Source: Trichopria drosophilae (lineage: Eukaryota; Arthropoda; Insecta; Hymenoptera; Diapriidae). Taken from it: DNA of 64,000 nucleotides. The translations under genes and the position numbers were made by a program. Shown here in pieces: positions 23,290 through 35,699 of the stretch. The stretch covers positions 108,313,001 to 108,377,000 of the forward strand of contig CM059584.1 of NCBI GenBank assembly GCA_030407085.1, read 5' to 3'. The notes under the pieces are model-generated. The model was not told the DNA's origin, did no database searches, and saw nothing but the letters and a program-made list of their open reading frames with translations. The stretch's first letter is position 1. Every line of letters begins with the position of its first letter.

Positions 23290-23445
23290 CTAGTGTTGGC
23301 GTGGTGCCTCGCTCGCTTCGCTCGCTCAGAAACTTCGACCCAGTGGAGAGTCGGCTATTCCTTAAACTCGTTTGTTTACTAACAGCTTTCAATTATATTA
23401 TAAAATTATATTGATATTTGGGGGTCCAATCATATTTAGGATACA
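23290..23445 (+). repeat. ACTTCGACCC-family repeat, inverted partner at 26880-27030
   Basis: The block 'actagtgttggcgtggtgcc', 'cgctcgcttcgctcgctca', ACTTCGACCC (23331), 'tcgtttgtttactaacagct' and 'tttgggggtccaatcatat' appears in reverse orientation at 26880-27031 with very few differences. The two therefore bracket about 3.4 kb in between as long inverted repeats. Confidence 0.75.
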
Positions 23446-25910
23446 CATATAGGATATGGAATGTAATATGCTGATTAATGTGTACGCATTCTACTACTAA
23501 AACGCTGAAGAAGGAGTTTCTATATTTACAGAAAAATCTGTCAATTTAACAGATTTCGTTTGATAAATTTTGTGACAGCAGGTTCGTGTAATACGTGAAA
23601 TAGATACATTTTCGTTACGAGAATTTGTTAAATTTACGGATGTATACTGTTTTTTTTTTCAATGTAGGTTTACTTATTATATATGATCTTCTTTTTTGTA
23701 GCTCGCAAGAAATCATTATATAATTCTCAGATATTTTACTTTTATCACATTTGAGATGTTCATTGTTCTCGCTTATGAAATGGCTTATATGTGATAATGT
23801 ATGTAATTATATATCACATGCCAGAGTACCGAATATATGTTTAGAAATAGCAGAGAAAACAGTTCAGATCCGAAGATCCTTTACCTTTTCGTCTTTTGTA
23901 TGTACGATATGTGTACTTTTAAGGTACGTGATATATACGTTGTTGCATATTAAGGATGCAAGCTGAAGGGAATTGTGAGTCATATCCCTTTGAAAGCATA
24001 CAGACTATGTGAATTTATACGCCTCACTAAACGTAAAAGGAGCAAAGATAATCAGAAGACAATATTTACCTAGAATGTGTATAGAACGTTGTATACGTAT
24101 TTGGTATAATAACCCCAAAACGGATAACAATTATCAACGTAAATTTTCTGTATGGTCAAGCGTGATTATTGTACATATAATATATAGAAAATATTTATAT
24201 GGAGGTATGCACATAATACGTTTAGTAAAGAGGTAGAGATAAGTACAGATGATGACTGAGAGATGAAGATCTCACAAATGCGAACATTAATATTTTTAAA
24301 TGCAGAATATGATAGTATCAAGAAGGTTGAGATTCGTTACTGCCAAGTTACTTGCGTCTGTCATAGATTCATTAAAAAACAGGTTTACAACAAACATTTA
24401 CAATGATAATCACAACCTCACACATGATCCTATCCCAAATGAAGCCTGATTAAAAGAAGTGTCTGAGAGTTTAACATTGTCGATTGAAAATCTTTTTTTG
24501 ATACACTAACAGGAAAAATACATCTTTCCGCCCGCAAAAGAGGGCGGAAAGGGCCCGATTGCCGCCCTGTGTGATGAAGATGGGTGTCACCGGGCGGCAA
24601 TATTTTGTCCGCTGTAATTAGTGAGATATATTCTAACGTCATTTAGCGAGCGGGAAAATATTTTTTCTTCTCGCTTACAATCTGTTGATAGTCTTTCATT
24701 GAAAAATAATCATTGCCTTGGACCACTTTACACACCCTAAAGGTGAGTTGGACTTTTCTTATAAGGGTATGACAAAAAAGAAAATCCTATAGATGCCTGC
24801 AAGAAACGCTCTTTTTCTTCTGCTCGGTTAACTCATCACCCTAGCTGCAATGCCTCTGTTTCCACCCAAGATACGTAATACACTATTTTATGAACTATAA
24901 ACTGAATAAATATTCATTTTTGATTACTGTTTATGCCAGTTATTTATACTTATTATTTTCTATTATCTGCGACATTCTAAGCACCTTATATGTGCCATGG
25001 CAAACAATTTTTTTTACAATCCAGCTACACAAAACAACAACAAACAGCTTAATAGAAAAATGTCATATTCTAGAAATGAGTTTCACTGTTGTTAAAATAT
25101 AGTTGGACATCCTAATATTCGAATGAAATAACCAGTTTAGGCGGAAACTTGTTTATGAATATAACAATGTTGGCATATTGTTTTGTATTGGTTTGTCAAT
25201 CGCCACGTAATATTACAACCTGAAGATAATAACCTGCCTATAATGCTTAATGAGGTTTGCCAGTATTATCTCAGATTTTCGTAGGATTGGATCCGTTCTG
25301 TAACTTTTCAGTACTATACTAGTAAAATTACGTTATTAACTCAGTATAATATCAGCATTTCGATAGTACTTATTTACTCGCGCGATACCGATTGAGTTAT
25401 AAATTTTCAAAAATAAGATATGATTTTGGATCCACTTTTGAATCACATAAAAGAGCAAGAAGAATTAAGAGGGTTCTGAAATGGGACTTTCACCGAGATT
25501 TTGTTATGAAATTAATATCCGGTTTTTCCACAATTTCTGCAACGATTTTACTGAAATGTTTGCAGCGGTCCTATGAAACATTTATTTTTGCCGCTACAGA
25601 GCCGAAAAACTAGGTGCATACCCGTGATATGACACCGTTCGTACAATTGTTCGAACTGTCATTTATTGAGCACATTCTCTCATAATTTGCATTATGTTTT
25701 ACACAAAACTAGATTGGGGATCTAGAAAATATGTTGCAGGACGTACAGTTTATAGTGGAACGACTTCTTTTAGTCATCTCATTTTTTCTTAATAGCGGAA
25801 GCTTGCTTTATCTTTATATTCTAATTAGTCTTTTTGGTAGCTCGAACTGGCTCTGTTTTTTCCATTCCTAATTAGATTTAAAAACTTTACACGGAGGATT
25901 TTTGTTTGTT
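23446..25910. other. no gene seen apart from paired hairpins
   Basis: AT-rich. Short frames at 23751-23966, 24009-24236 and 25392-25613 have no recognisable motif. The only structured sequence is the hairpin pair at 24525-24601. Confidence 0.35.
24525..24601. repeat. two adjacent GC-rich hairpins
   Basis: Hairpin one: TTTCCGCCC (24525-24533) with GGGCGGAAA (24542-24550), 8-nt loop. Hairpin two: ATTGCCGCCC (24558-24567) with GGGCGGCAAT (24592-24601), 24-nt loop that includes GGTGTCACC. A related sequence with the same CACCGGGCGG block is at 31511-31547. Confidence 0.75.
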
Positions 25911-26822
25911 ACTTCGACCCAGACTAAGTCTGGACGGGCAAAAAAATGACCATATAGTTTTTCATCAAATGTCGACGTTTCAGACCCTAAGGAACCCAAA
26001 TCAACAATAAAAAAATTTGTGTCCGTGATCTTGTACGTACGTACGTCCGTACGTCCCGTTTTTTTGTCTCGCGATAACTCGCGAACGGACAAGCGTATTG
26101 ACATAAATTTTTTTATATAATACGCTTCTTGGCATAACTTAGATCTGATTAGATTTTGGGGCAGATCCACCCGTCCATTACTAAAAAAAATTAGCCCCAA
26201 TTAAGTTTTTTTGTAGTTTTTTGCATTTATTTTGAAAAATACAAATTTTATTAAAAAATGTTTCAAACAAAAAAGATAGAGCATGAAATTCTCTACAAAA
26301 AAGGTTGTATGCATTTTCTTACTAAAGTCAACGATAATGCCATAAAACCTGGTTTAAAATGTTTATGACTATTGTCTGAAAAAGTATTGAATTTGGTAAT
26401 CGCGGCAAAAAAATTACCCTATTGTTTTTCATCAAATTTCGACGTTTCGACTCCCTACCCCCCAGGGGTAGTCTTTGCCAGCCCCTCGGGGGCGGTGACC
26501 ACCTACGGGCGCAAAGTTCTTTTACGCCCTTGATACGAAAATAACTATTTCGATATATCTAAAAGATGTCTTACAGATATATATAAGATATCCGTCATAG
26601 ATCTTTTCAACACTTTCAAGATATCTTTGACGAATTATATGTATATATATTGTATATATAATATCATAATAATACAGACAGTAATTAGTAAAACACAGTA
26701 AATATGTAATATGCATCGAATAGTCTATTAGAATACAAGTGCATGAAGTAAGTGTTTTGCAACTTTTATTTATTAATACTCCGGCTGGCCTGTTGTCGGG
26801 GTCGAAGTTTTGAAAATGCTCA
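25911..26822. mobile_element. ACTTCGACCC repeat, copy 1
   Basis: Near-identical over about 0.9 kb to 46593-47482. It begins ACTTCGACCC (25911-25920) and contains GGGTCGAAGT at 26799-26808, an inverted copy of that motif; homology to copy 2 runs about 14 bp past it. Landmarks: a tandem TACG/CCGTACGT run (26037-26056), 'tctcgcgataactcgcgaac' (26077-26096), and a GC-rich palindromic tract near 26460-26530. A minus-strand frame of 110 residues (25868-26200) lies inside and is partly shared with copy 2, but there it is broken into shorter frames. No known transposase motif. Confidence 0.7.
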
Positions 26823-26879
26823 TTTTCAATTTTCATATATATAAGAAACACTATATTGTTGTAACATAACTATCGAAGC

Positions 26880-27031
26880 CACTTGGACCTAAATATGATT
26901 GGACCCCCAAATATCAATATAATTTTATAACATAATTGAAAGCTGTTAGTAAACAAACGAGTCTTAAGGAATAGCCGTCTCTCCACTGGGTCGAAGTTTC
27001 TGAGCGAGCGAGGCACCACGCCAACACTAGT
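26880..27031 (-). repeat. ACTTCGACCC-family repeat, minus orientation
   Basis: Reverse complement of 23290-23445, with the order 'cctaaatatgattggacccc', 'agctgttagtaaacaaacga', GGGTCGAAGT, 'tgagcgagcgaggcaccacg'. Confidence 0.75.
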
Positions 27032-29785
27032 TTTTTATTTTATTTTGTTTTCTTGAAATTTATGTTGTTTGCTTAATCTTACCTTCTTAATCAGAATCAG
27101 GTTCAGGTGCAGAAATGGTAAAAATTATTTTCTTAATTTTACACAATTACATTTTACGATTTCGCTGTTTGCCTGTTCGACTATATGGCGCTGTTATTCG
27201 ATTCCTTCAAAACTTCTTCGTTGAAGTACAAAAGTTGTAGACAGTAGTCTTGAAAAAATGTTTTGTAAATGTCTACTTAAATTACAAACATACTGAATTT
27301 TGCACAGTCGTTATTGGTGTAATAATCGCAACAAGTTATTAGTAGGCAACAAGCTGTTACCTACTATACCTAACGATAGTTCTGAAAAAGTGCTGATGAA
27401 ATTGTTCCAAAAAGTAAAGAATTAATTTATTTACTTACCCAAGCGTCCAATGCACCTTTTCGTCCTAGCGGATGTAAAATCCGTTTTTACGCCCTAATTT
27501 GCGGGCGGGCCTAAAATGGCATTTTACTCCCTTGAAAATTACATGGTTAAGATAGGTATATCCCGCGGATCAGCCCACAAATCGGAGACATAAAATCGAA
27601 TTTTAAACCCGCTAAAACGAAAAATAATGTTCATATCACGGGCGTAGGTAGTATTTGCACCCGTAGGCGATGACGCTATACCCTGAGGCCGGTTACGTCG
27701 TTTCTCGGGCAAGGTGATCGCCTGCGGTAATGTAATTTTACGCCCTTAATACGAAAAGTACTATTAGAAATTATTCATTTTTTCGGACTACAGAAATATA
27801 TGAATACGCGTGATAGAAAAAGTTTTTCTTCATCAATTTAGAAACCGTCCCCTTGGTTGGCAACGAGAGAATCTAGGAAAACGCTAATGTGATTTGTTAA
27901 TTGACTTTAGAACCCTCTTAATTTGATTATTTTTTGTGACAATCTCACCAAAATGAAACCTGAAAATAAGATGTTTCGAAGAAAATAGTTGGTCTATCAA
28001 CTCGACGACAGTAAACTCCCGAAAATAGTAGTTGCCTGAGAATATAGTTTCGCATTAGCATGTCGGACATGCGCGGAAAATCAATGTCCAGGACACGCGA
28101 CCTTTCCTCGTAAACGCGAAACGTATTGCGAAGCGTACGTCACCTATTCAGCGAGTGACAGCGAAGCGGAGCACTCCAATTAAGGCTAATGATTTTACGC
28201 TCCGTGTCTTCTCTCGATTCACGCGTTTCGCTACCTTCCTCCAATGTTGTAGTCGCCACAACCATCACCGACTGCTGCTACCCTGTTTTCACGAATGTTA
28301 ACACATCACCGTTGGAATGGTTTTGTTACCAGTGTACCCAATTTCCCGTTGCCTAGTTGCATGGAAATTGTTGCGTTATAATTTATAAGGGTTGACACCA
28401 ACCAGTATGTATCACCAGGTTTTACGGAATGGAAATTTGCATTACCCTGAAACTAAATCGTAAAATAAATTGCCTCGCAGTCTTGTTGAGTGTAATGAAT
28501 ATTTTAGTCATTATTTTATTCACTCTTTTATTCACAAGAATTCATATGTAATTAATCTTGATTTCTACGAATGACTGGCTACTTTGCTGAGATAACGGTT
28601 GATTAACCAATAAAAAAATTCGTATAGCTAATGAAAAATTAACGAAAACGGTGATATAGTAAAACAGTGCCATATTTTGTACTAAATAACCCGTTCGACA
28701 ATCTTTTCAAGTTGCCTGCTCACAAGCCAATAAAAGACGGTATATTTTTCAAGTACTATGATTTAGGGTTCACTTCTAATATTTTTTACTGTCCTTGAAA
28801 TTATCTATAAAGATTGCACGCCGTACTATGAATGGCTCACTACAACATAAGAAACAGTGAAATTATCGATTTTTACGGTTTCCCTCATTTGTAGTCAATA
28901 TTTTTTTACTACGTTCTGTGGTAATTTAGTAAGTTGTAACTTAAAAACTTGATGCAGAACCACGTAATAAAATTTCTCGATCTTTAATTAATAATTAAAT
29001 TGTAAAATCATTTCTTCGTTATGTCGGTCACCTGAAAATAAAAATACAAAAAAGATAATATTAACCCCATATATTTGATTTTCAGTAGAAAACTCGCGCG
29101 ATGGAAACAAACTTGTATACATATAGTCGCGATTTGAACAGTTGATTATTTGAAAGTTGACTATTAATGGATTCTGTGTCCCTCTTGCGACAATCAGAGT
29201 TACTAATGCCTATTGTAAAAAAGCGTTTCGTAAGTTATAACTGCCTTTAATACGAAGACAATAGAAGTGGCACGATAACCGAGCTTGAAATTCAGAAATA
29301 TGAAAGGTTACGGCTGAATAAACTTGTTCTAAAAACAAAGTATGCGAAGATTATCCTGGAGCAAAGTACTTGAAGAATAAACACCAGTAGTTTGAATAAT
29401 GCTTTGTCTAGGCAAACAAATTTTTCAGTTGTTGAAAAACTGTTAGTAGAAGTGAAACCACCCTCGGAAGACTCTACGTCAGCCACGGTATAGACGAAAT
29501 TCGCGGGTCTTCATAAAAATAGTTTCATTCAAATAACTCACAATCAGTCATAAGAAGTTAAGTTTCACAACCAAATGAAAGAAACCTAAGTTTAGAATTA
29601 TGCTTTAAGGCATGACGAAACGCACCTATCGATGGTGTGCAATCGTTAGTACAGCAATAGGATACACTGCTGTATTGGTTTTATATTTTTTATGTAAATT
29701 GTAGGAATTGTAAAAATGTATTAAATGGGCCATTGTTTCTTAAATTCAACTTTTTTCATTCCGGGTTCTCATTTTCAGGACACAT
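27032..29785. other. no gene seen
   Basis: About 27440-27790 repeats short GC-rich phrases ('tttacgcccttaatacgaaaa', 'cacccgtaggcgatgac') that resemble 26495-26545, so it is probably a more diverged part of the same repeat complex. About 28045-28300 is moderately GC-rich with CpGs ('cgcgaaacgtattgcgaagcg'), unassigned. The remainder is AT-rich. Confidence 0.35.
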
Positions 29786-31510
29786 TAGGGACATTCCACG
29801 TGAAATCGGCAACTTTTTTCACGTAATTTTTTTCACCCGTTTTAAAATTCTGAAAAAATGTATAAAAAATCTTCAATATATAATCTTTATGGCGGTATAG
29901 TTGAAATTATGGTTATTGATCGGTTTACACAAAAATCGATCTGAAATATTGTGAATAAATAGAAGTCCTATGATCAACATGTAAATAAAATGCATGATTC
30001 AGGGGACCTACTTTTTTTAAAATTCAACCTCGATTATCTCGGTCAAATTTTAGTGGAAAAATTGTTTTTTTTTTCATTTTGATGGTAATTTAATGCCCTA
30101 CAAGATGCATTTACCGAAATAACAAAATTTAGAACTTTAAGTACAAATAATGACCGAAAACTTTTTACAACGTTTTCCACCTCCGGCATTATCAGTTGAT
30201 TTGAAAACCAAAAACAAACACAAAATCTTAAAATAGATGAAATTTGGAGAGTATTATTGTTTTCCGAGTTTTAAAAAGTGTCTTTAAAACAAAATGGCAG
30301 CTTTTTTACTCTTTTACCCTAATTTTTTGGTGTTCAAAGACCGTTAAAAATGATTCACATTCAATTTTTTGAATAAAAAAGACGTTTCGTGAAGGCCCCC
30401 AAAATTCAATTTCCGTTCGTTCGAACCTTGACTCATTAAAGTTGGTTCTTTTCTGAAGCTGTAGAGAGGCTCTCGTGACAAAAATTCTCTGCTGTTTCGA
30501 GAAAACGTGTTTACAGTTTTACGTACTGAAAAATCATATCTTATATTTGGTTTTAACAAATTACACTATTCCATAGTCAGCTATTCCAGCATCATACATT
30601 ATGTCTTTCTTTTCTTCGAACGTCCGATGTTGTAGAACTTGGGCGGAAAATTCATCTATCCTGGCGTTTTCGCTATTTCTGACAAGTATGCAAGTTCTTC
30701 TCCGATGCCGCAATACGTTTTTCGTCTGTTTTCTCATCCAAATTTCGAGCTGTAACTCGCGATATACTTTCGATATCACAAAATCCAACATAATAAAAAA
30801 TGCAACATAATCTCCGTACCAGAAGGTTAAAACTTACGCACAAAAATGTGATTTTTTCGTCATTGAGAATGAGAAACTTGCCTTAACACAACCCAGAATG
30901 CTGCAAAACGTGATATTTTCCTTTCTACCGCAAAAGTTTCCTATTCCATGTTGGATCTAACTCGGTATCGAGTGGTAACATTTTTCTGTTCATATACTAT
31001 TGTCTTTTTTTATTTTCGGGCCATGGAGTGCTCTCATTAGAATAAACTGAGAGACTATATTCCATTGAAAAATGCTATACTGTGTTATATGGGGGGATAT
31101 ACTGAAAAAGTGAGAAAGTTTTGTACATTTTTACCAGTATAAGCATTTCGTCAGTAGGAAATATATCTGCATTTTACCAGCATATTTCACTAAAACCGGA
31201 GAGTATCAGTAGTCTTACCAGGTAGTCTCAGTGTACATGAATAAGCTGATGGTATACAAACTTATGTATTACGTTTCAAACAATTTTAGATAGTGGGTCG
31301 ATTTTCGATTTTTCGTTTAATATTTTCTCGATATTTCGACATTTGCTACACAGCCACACGGAAAATAGTATATTACATATCTAGGGCGGAAAGAGAGTCA
31401 TTGCAACGAAGACGACGAGTGGGCCGTGCAGAAGGAAAAGAGCATTGCTTGCAAGACCGTCAACAGATTGTACGCGATAAGAAAAAATCATTTTTTCGCC
31501 CATTGAATGA
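29786..31510. other. no gene seen
   Basis: AT-rich. It starts with 'gggacattccacgtgaaatcgg', a phrase I would expect in an old dispersed repeat, but I see no second full copy here. Short frames near 30344-30810 on both strands carry no motif. A more GC-rich stretch starts at about 31380. Confidence 0.3.
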
Positions 31511-31547
31511 CGTCACCGGGTGGGAAATTCGTTTCCGCCCGGTGACG
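31511..31547. repeat. GC-rich hairpin
   Basis: CGTCACCGGGTGGGAAA (31511-31527) pairs with TTTCCGCCCGGTGACG (31532-31547) with a 4-nt loop and one mismatch region. It shares the CACCGGGCGG block with 24525-24601. Confidence 0.7.
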
Positions 31548-33261
31548 CTTAACTTTATCAAACCGTTTTCTCGCCCAGACCAGACGCCGATTTCAGGGTT
31601 CCGAATCTCTGTCACGTAATAGGTTACCCACGTGTGTGTCTACCGTAACGGTATTAAATCCATTATTCAACGACTTATCCGGATAGTAGACAATCTCCGT
31701 TACCCACTGTCAACTATGTTGAGGTACCCTGGATACAGGCACCCTCAAGCTGCACAGTAACTACTGGTGAATTGAAACACTTAAGTTTTTAGTTCTTCAA
31801 AAATAACGAGTTTCAATCGAATCTGGTGTATTTTATAAAAAAAATCGTCCGCCATATTATTTCCACCATTTTGAATTTCTGAAAACTTATTTCAAATGCG
31901 TAATTACGGACCCCAACAATCTCCAAGTAATAATATTCAGAGAAATAAAAAATGCTTTTTGAGGTTAGAAAAACATTCTGACGTGATGGAGCAAAACGTA
32001 CTTCTGATTCGTTTTCATCGCATCCACATACATAAAGAAGATGTAGGCTGATCCCACAATTCCGATACTTTTTGTGTGGCTGTGTTATTATCTACCATGT
32101 AATATCCTAAACATTGTAAAATTTCCTGAAAATAATCATACTTTCCAACGTCATAATAGGCAAATGTGGTTATTTTTTAAATTTGTTCTTAATTTATGAG
32201 CAGCAGACAAAAATTGTTATTATTAAAGCCACGCTATTATACCAAAAGTCCTCATTCCACGAAATTGATATTATCAATACATTTATAATAAACTTTTATA
32301 ATGATTGAGTCAGCGTGACGCTTCAATTAACCTGGTAAATATTTTGTTTTTACAACAGATGCCTATACATGTGTTGGGCTTTCAGAGGAATGTTCTCACG
32401 CCGGTTGATTGCTTCGTGAACTATCGTAAATTGTGATTGGTCAGTCAACCTTGCAATAAGATAATTAGACGCTTAAAATACAGTACACGTTGGTGTTGCG
32501 TGATTGGATATCAGAGAGGGTACATGTGTATCGGAAACTTTGAAATAACTCATATATGTGGTGTCGATAGTAAATACATAGTAGATTATATAGGTTTAGG
32601 TGCATCATGACATGTCGGCTATTACATTATAGTAAATTAAAAAAACAAAAATAGAAAATACAACGCTGATTGGAGTAGCTCGAATAAAAGACACATGCCG
32701 AGTATCAGCGTTTCAAGTGTCTGATAAGTCATAAATAATGCGAATATAGTAGATATGCCAAAATGACGTCATATCACGTGGATCTAACACTGATATATGA
32801 TTAAAAATACCAACTCTTTTAGAAAAGCATTACGTCGGTCATGTAGGAGATGGACGAACAGAATAATTTTGATTTATCTATTTCATAATACTGTGTAAAC
32901 ATCTGTAATTAAATTAATACATATCTCCGTGTTATAAATAATTGTAACTTTAAAAAAGTTGTATGCATTAGGGTGGGTTCAAAATTGTTCGATATACAAA
33001 ATGCCTTCGTGTGGAAAATGTGGGTTTTGGTAAGACTAAAAAGTGGATGCAACCCCTGGGTTGTGAAATAATATCTTCTGTTCCGTCAAACGACTTGACT
33101 TTAATATGGGTTTTTAAATGAGACATTTTTCCTTTTTCGTGATAACTATGTAGATATAAATGATACCCCCAATATTCTTTTCCATTTAATTCCTTAGTTT
33201 GTTTCTCGTAATTCCACCTATTTTTGGGTAAAAAAAAATTCAACTGAGGTATTAGGTGTCG
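31548..33261. other. no gene seen; one copy of the ATGGCGG core
   Basis: The core repeat is visible at about 31845-31925 ('ccgccatattatttccaccattttgaatttctg'). Otherwise AT-rich. A 114-residue minus-strand frame at 32968-33312 has no recognised domain and partly overlaps the next foldback. Confidence 0.35.
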
Positions 33262-34178
33262 AATTTTTTTAATTGTTGAACTAAATAGAATAAAATATTT
33301 ATTCGTTACCAATTTGTTTTCGAGCCCTTAGAATATTGGGATTCTCTTGAAACACTGAACAAAGGTGAATAAAATGCTTCCATTTTAAGAAAATATTTTA
33401 CTTTTATACCCCACATCATTCTAGCGATCTCAAAATGCCCGCAACAATGAAAATTTCTTTGAAATTTTCTGGACGCCCTAACTCAAAAACTACGAGCTTT
33501 ATTAAAAAATGCTAAGAATAAAACGATCTTAGAATTTATCGAGAAATATCCTGGAATTTTTTAGATTTTTTTATGTCATTTGGCGATTTTTTTAGATTTT
33601 TTTTCTAAATTGTAATTTGTTTACGAAAAATTATGAAAAAAATTTACTGTATTCTCTGATGAATTGCAAGAATTTATTGTTCTTTTTTGAAGTTTTTCCA
33701 AATGTTGACAGTTTTCGAGAAAAGAAAATCTAAGCTATAATATTTGAAATGAATTTTCTTAAAAATTAACAACTTTTGGAAAAAAGTGCAAAGGAGAATT
33801 AACTCTTAAAATTCATGAGAGAAAACACTAAATTTTTTTCAGAATTTTTCGAAAATAAATTACAATTTTGAACAAATTTTCAAAAAAAAATCTAAAATAT
33901 TCCGTAATATTTCTCGATGAATTTTAAGAACATTTCATTTTTACCATTTCTTAAAAAAAAAATAAGATCGTAGTTTTTGAGTTATAGCGTCCAGAAAATT
34001 TCAATGAAATTTTCATTGTTGCGGCCATTTTGAGGTCGTTAAAATTATGTACGGTATAAAAGTAAATATAAAAGTATTTCATTCACCTTTGTTCACAGTT
34101 TTAATAGAATCCCAATATTCTAATGGCTCGAAAAAAATTAGTAAGTATAAATATTTCTCAATTTTTTTGAATTTTTTA
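33262..34178. mobile_element. foldback element, arms about 430-460 bp
   Basis: Left arm about 33262-33725 and right arm about 33745-34178 are inverted copies with a centre near 33735. Landmarks: 'cagaatattgggattct'-type sequence near 33330 with 'agaatcccaatattcta' near 34105; 'caacaatgaaaatttc' near 33442 with 'gaaattttcattgttgc' near 34007. Arms are AT-rich and moderately diverged. No coding frame. Confidence 0.75.
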
Positions 34179-34526
34179 TAAAATTCAGCGCCGTATTGGA
34201 ATTCCTAATAGCTGGAATTCAATTATGACCTTGGAATTTTGAAGAAATACCTCGAAAACAGTAGGACCTCTCAATTTTTTTAACTTCGCTTTTGTTATGA
34301 AATATTCGATTTAAATTGGAGCAAGAAGAAGTATCCTTTGGGTGTTAGTGTGTTTATATCCAAAAATGCTAATCCTCGTTAACTCATAATGTTTTCGACA
34401 TTTTGTAGATTCTAAAAGCTAAGGAACATATTACAGTCATTCGTTTATCAATTATTTGTGATTATAATCTATATAAAGACAGTAAAAATGGATTGAAAAT
34501 ATAATTATTTATATTTAAGTTTCGAT
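34179..34526. other. no feature seen
   Basis: AT-rich gap between two repeat elements. Confidence 0.4.
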
Positions 34527-34778
34527 TATTTTATCAGGAGGAATGTTTAGAAAATCATTGTTGAAGTTGCGGATTTTACATAGGAAAATGCAGTAATATA
34601 AGTAGTAACAGTCCAAATTCTCGTTTGCGTCTAATAGATTTGCTGTTACTACTTACATTACTGCGTTTTCCTCATGTCAAATCCGACGATTTCAACAACG
34701 ATTTTTTAAACTTTGGGCAGTTTCGGAGGTTACACCTTTAGGGACGAAACCACCTGTACTCGTGGACATCCCCCTTTC
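34527..34778. mobile_element. GGAGGATG palindromic MITE, left-truncated
   Basis: Central inverted arms ('ttgaagttgcggattttaca ... tactacttacattactgcg ... aatccgacgatttcaacaa') and the right end 'ttcggaggttacaccttt ... cgtggacatccccctttc' match the copies at 38283 and 38787. The left terminal portion is missing. Confidence 0.7.
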
Positions 34779-34944
34779 ATTGAAATGCTTTTTTAAATTG
34801 TCAGGTTTTGTAAATCAAAATGCATGATTAAAATGATTCAATGATATCGTTATGTAACAGTATTTGATCATTTCCTCACCACTGCAAACTACAACATTCA
34901 AATCTATTTTGCAAAAAACGGTATTTTTTCAACCACAGGGGAAA

Positions 34945-34995
34945 AAATAAAACTGGTATCGACATTTCGACCCATTGTGGTGGCCCCTTCAGAAT
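34945..34995 (-). ncRNA. degenerate hammerhead-like / Penelope tail motif
   Basis: On the minus strand: CTGAAGG (34992-34986, one mismatch to CUGANGA), a GGCC...GGGTC stem II with a bulge, GAAA (34968-34965), then TGTC. The order resembles the better motif at 3704-3752 but stem III is almost absent. It is probably a relic of a Penelope-like 3' end. Confidence 0.35.
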
Positions 34996-35053
34996 ATAAT
35001 TCCAAAATAACACTGAAAGGGTTACAAACTAATAAAATAAAATTCAATAGCAA

Positions 35054-35379
35054 TACAGTAGTCCTTCCCTTATTTTAACTCCTCTTATTTTAACTGCGTC
35101 CCTTATCGTAACTTTTTTCCGTCCGTTATTTTAACTTTTTCCCCTCGAGAGTTCCCCCACCATTCGTCATGCGCTTATATTAGCAGTCCATAATCAAAAA
35201 AGTGCGGACTGCTGTTTGCGCTTGCGTTTACAGATGAAGAAGGACGCCACTATATGTCTTCTCTCTGTTTATATTCTTTCATACTACCAGTCGTGCGGAT
35301 GAGGGGAAGCGTTAAATTAACGGAAGAAGCCACCATCTTCCTTGACTTGAATGGTTAAAATATGGGGAGGACCACTGTA
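35054..35379. mobile_element. pogo/Tigger-like MITE
   Basis: TA at 35054-35055 and 35378-35379 flank imperfect 25-bp inverted termini of the form CAGTRGTCCTYCCCNTATTTTAAC. TA duplication with a CAGT start and a CCTC..TAT block is typical of pogo/Tigger elements of the Tc1/mariner superfamily. Subterminal TTATTTTAACT phrases repeat several times on the left side. No transposase. Confidence 0.75.
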
Positions 35380-35699
35380 CAAAAATGTTTGAAAAAGGAA
35401 CAAAATTCAAATCAACTGAGTTAACTTATTTCCACATAACCACCGAAAATGTATCACATTTTTTTAATTCCTTTTTGTCCCACAACATGAAAGGATCCGA
35501 GTCGCGCTAAGTAGTAAAAATCATGTTTGGTCAGACACGTCACGTATATCAAAGATACATTTGGACGTTTTATTTCTGTAATTTCCTGGAAGTTCTTTTA
35601 AGGATACATTCGATTTAAAAATGAATGTTCTTCATTGTTCTAATCAAAACTAAATTAGCAGGAATAAAAGTGAGGCAACCACTGTCACAGGTTATTATC
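35380..35699. other. no feature seen
   Basis: AT-rich gap. Confidence 0.4.

Noticed and set aside
25868..26200. Conserved protein gene shared between the two ACTTCGACCC copies
   Set aside because: The frame is open in one copy only; in the other it is split between phases, and part of it translates a TACG/CCGT tandem run. Kept as a question under findings, not as a gene.
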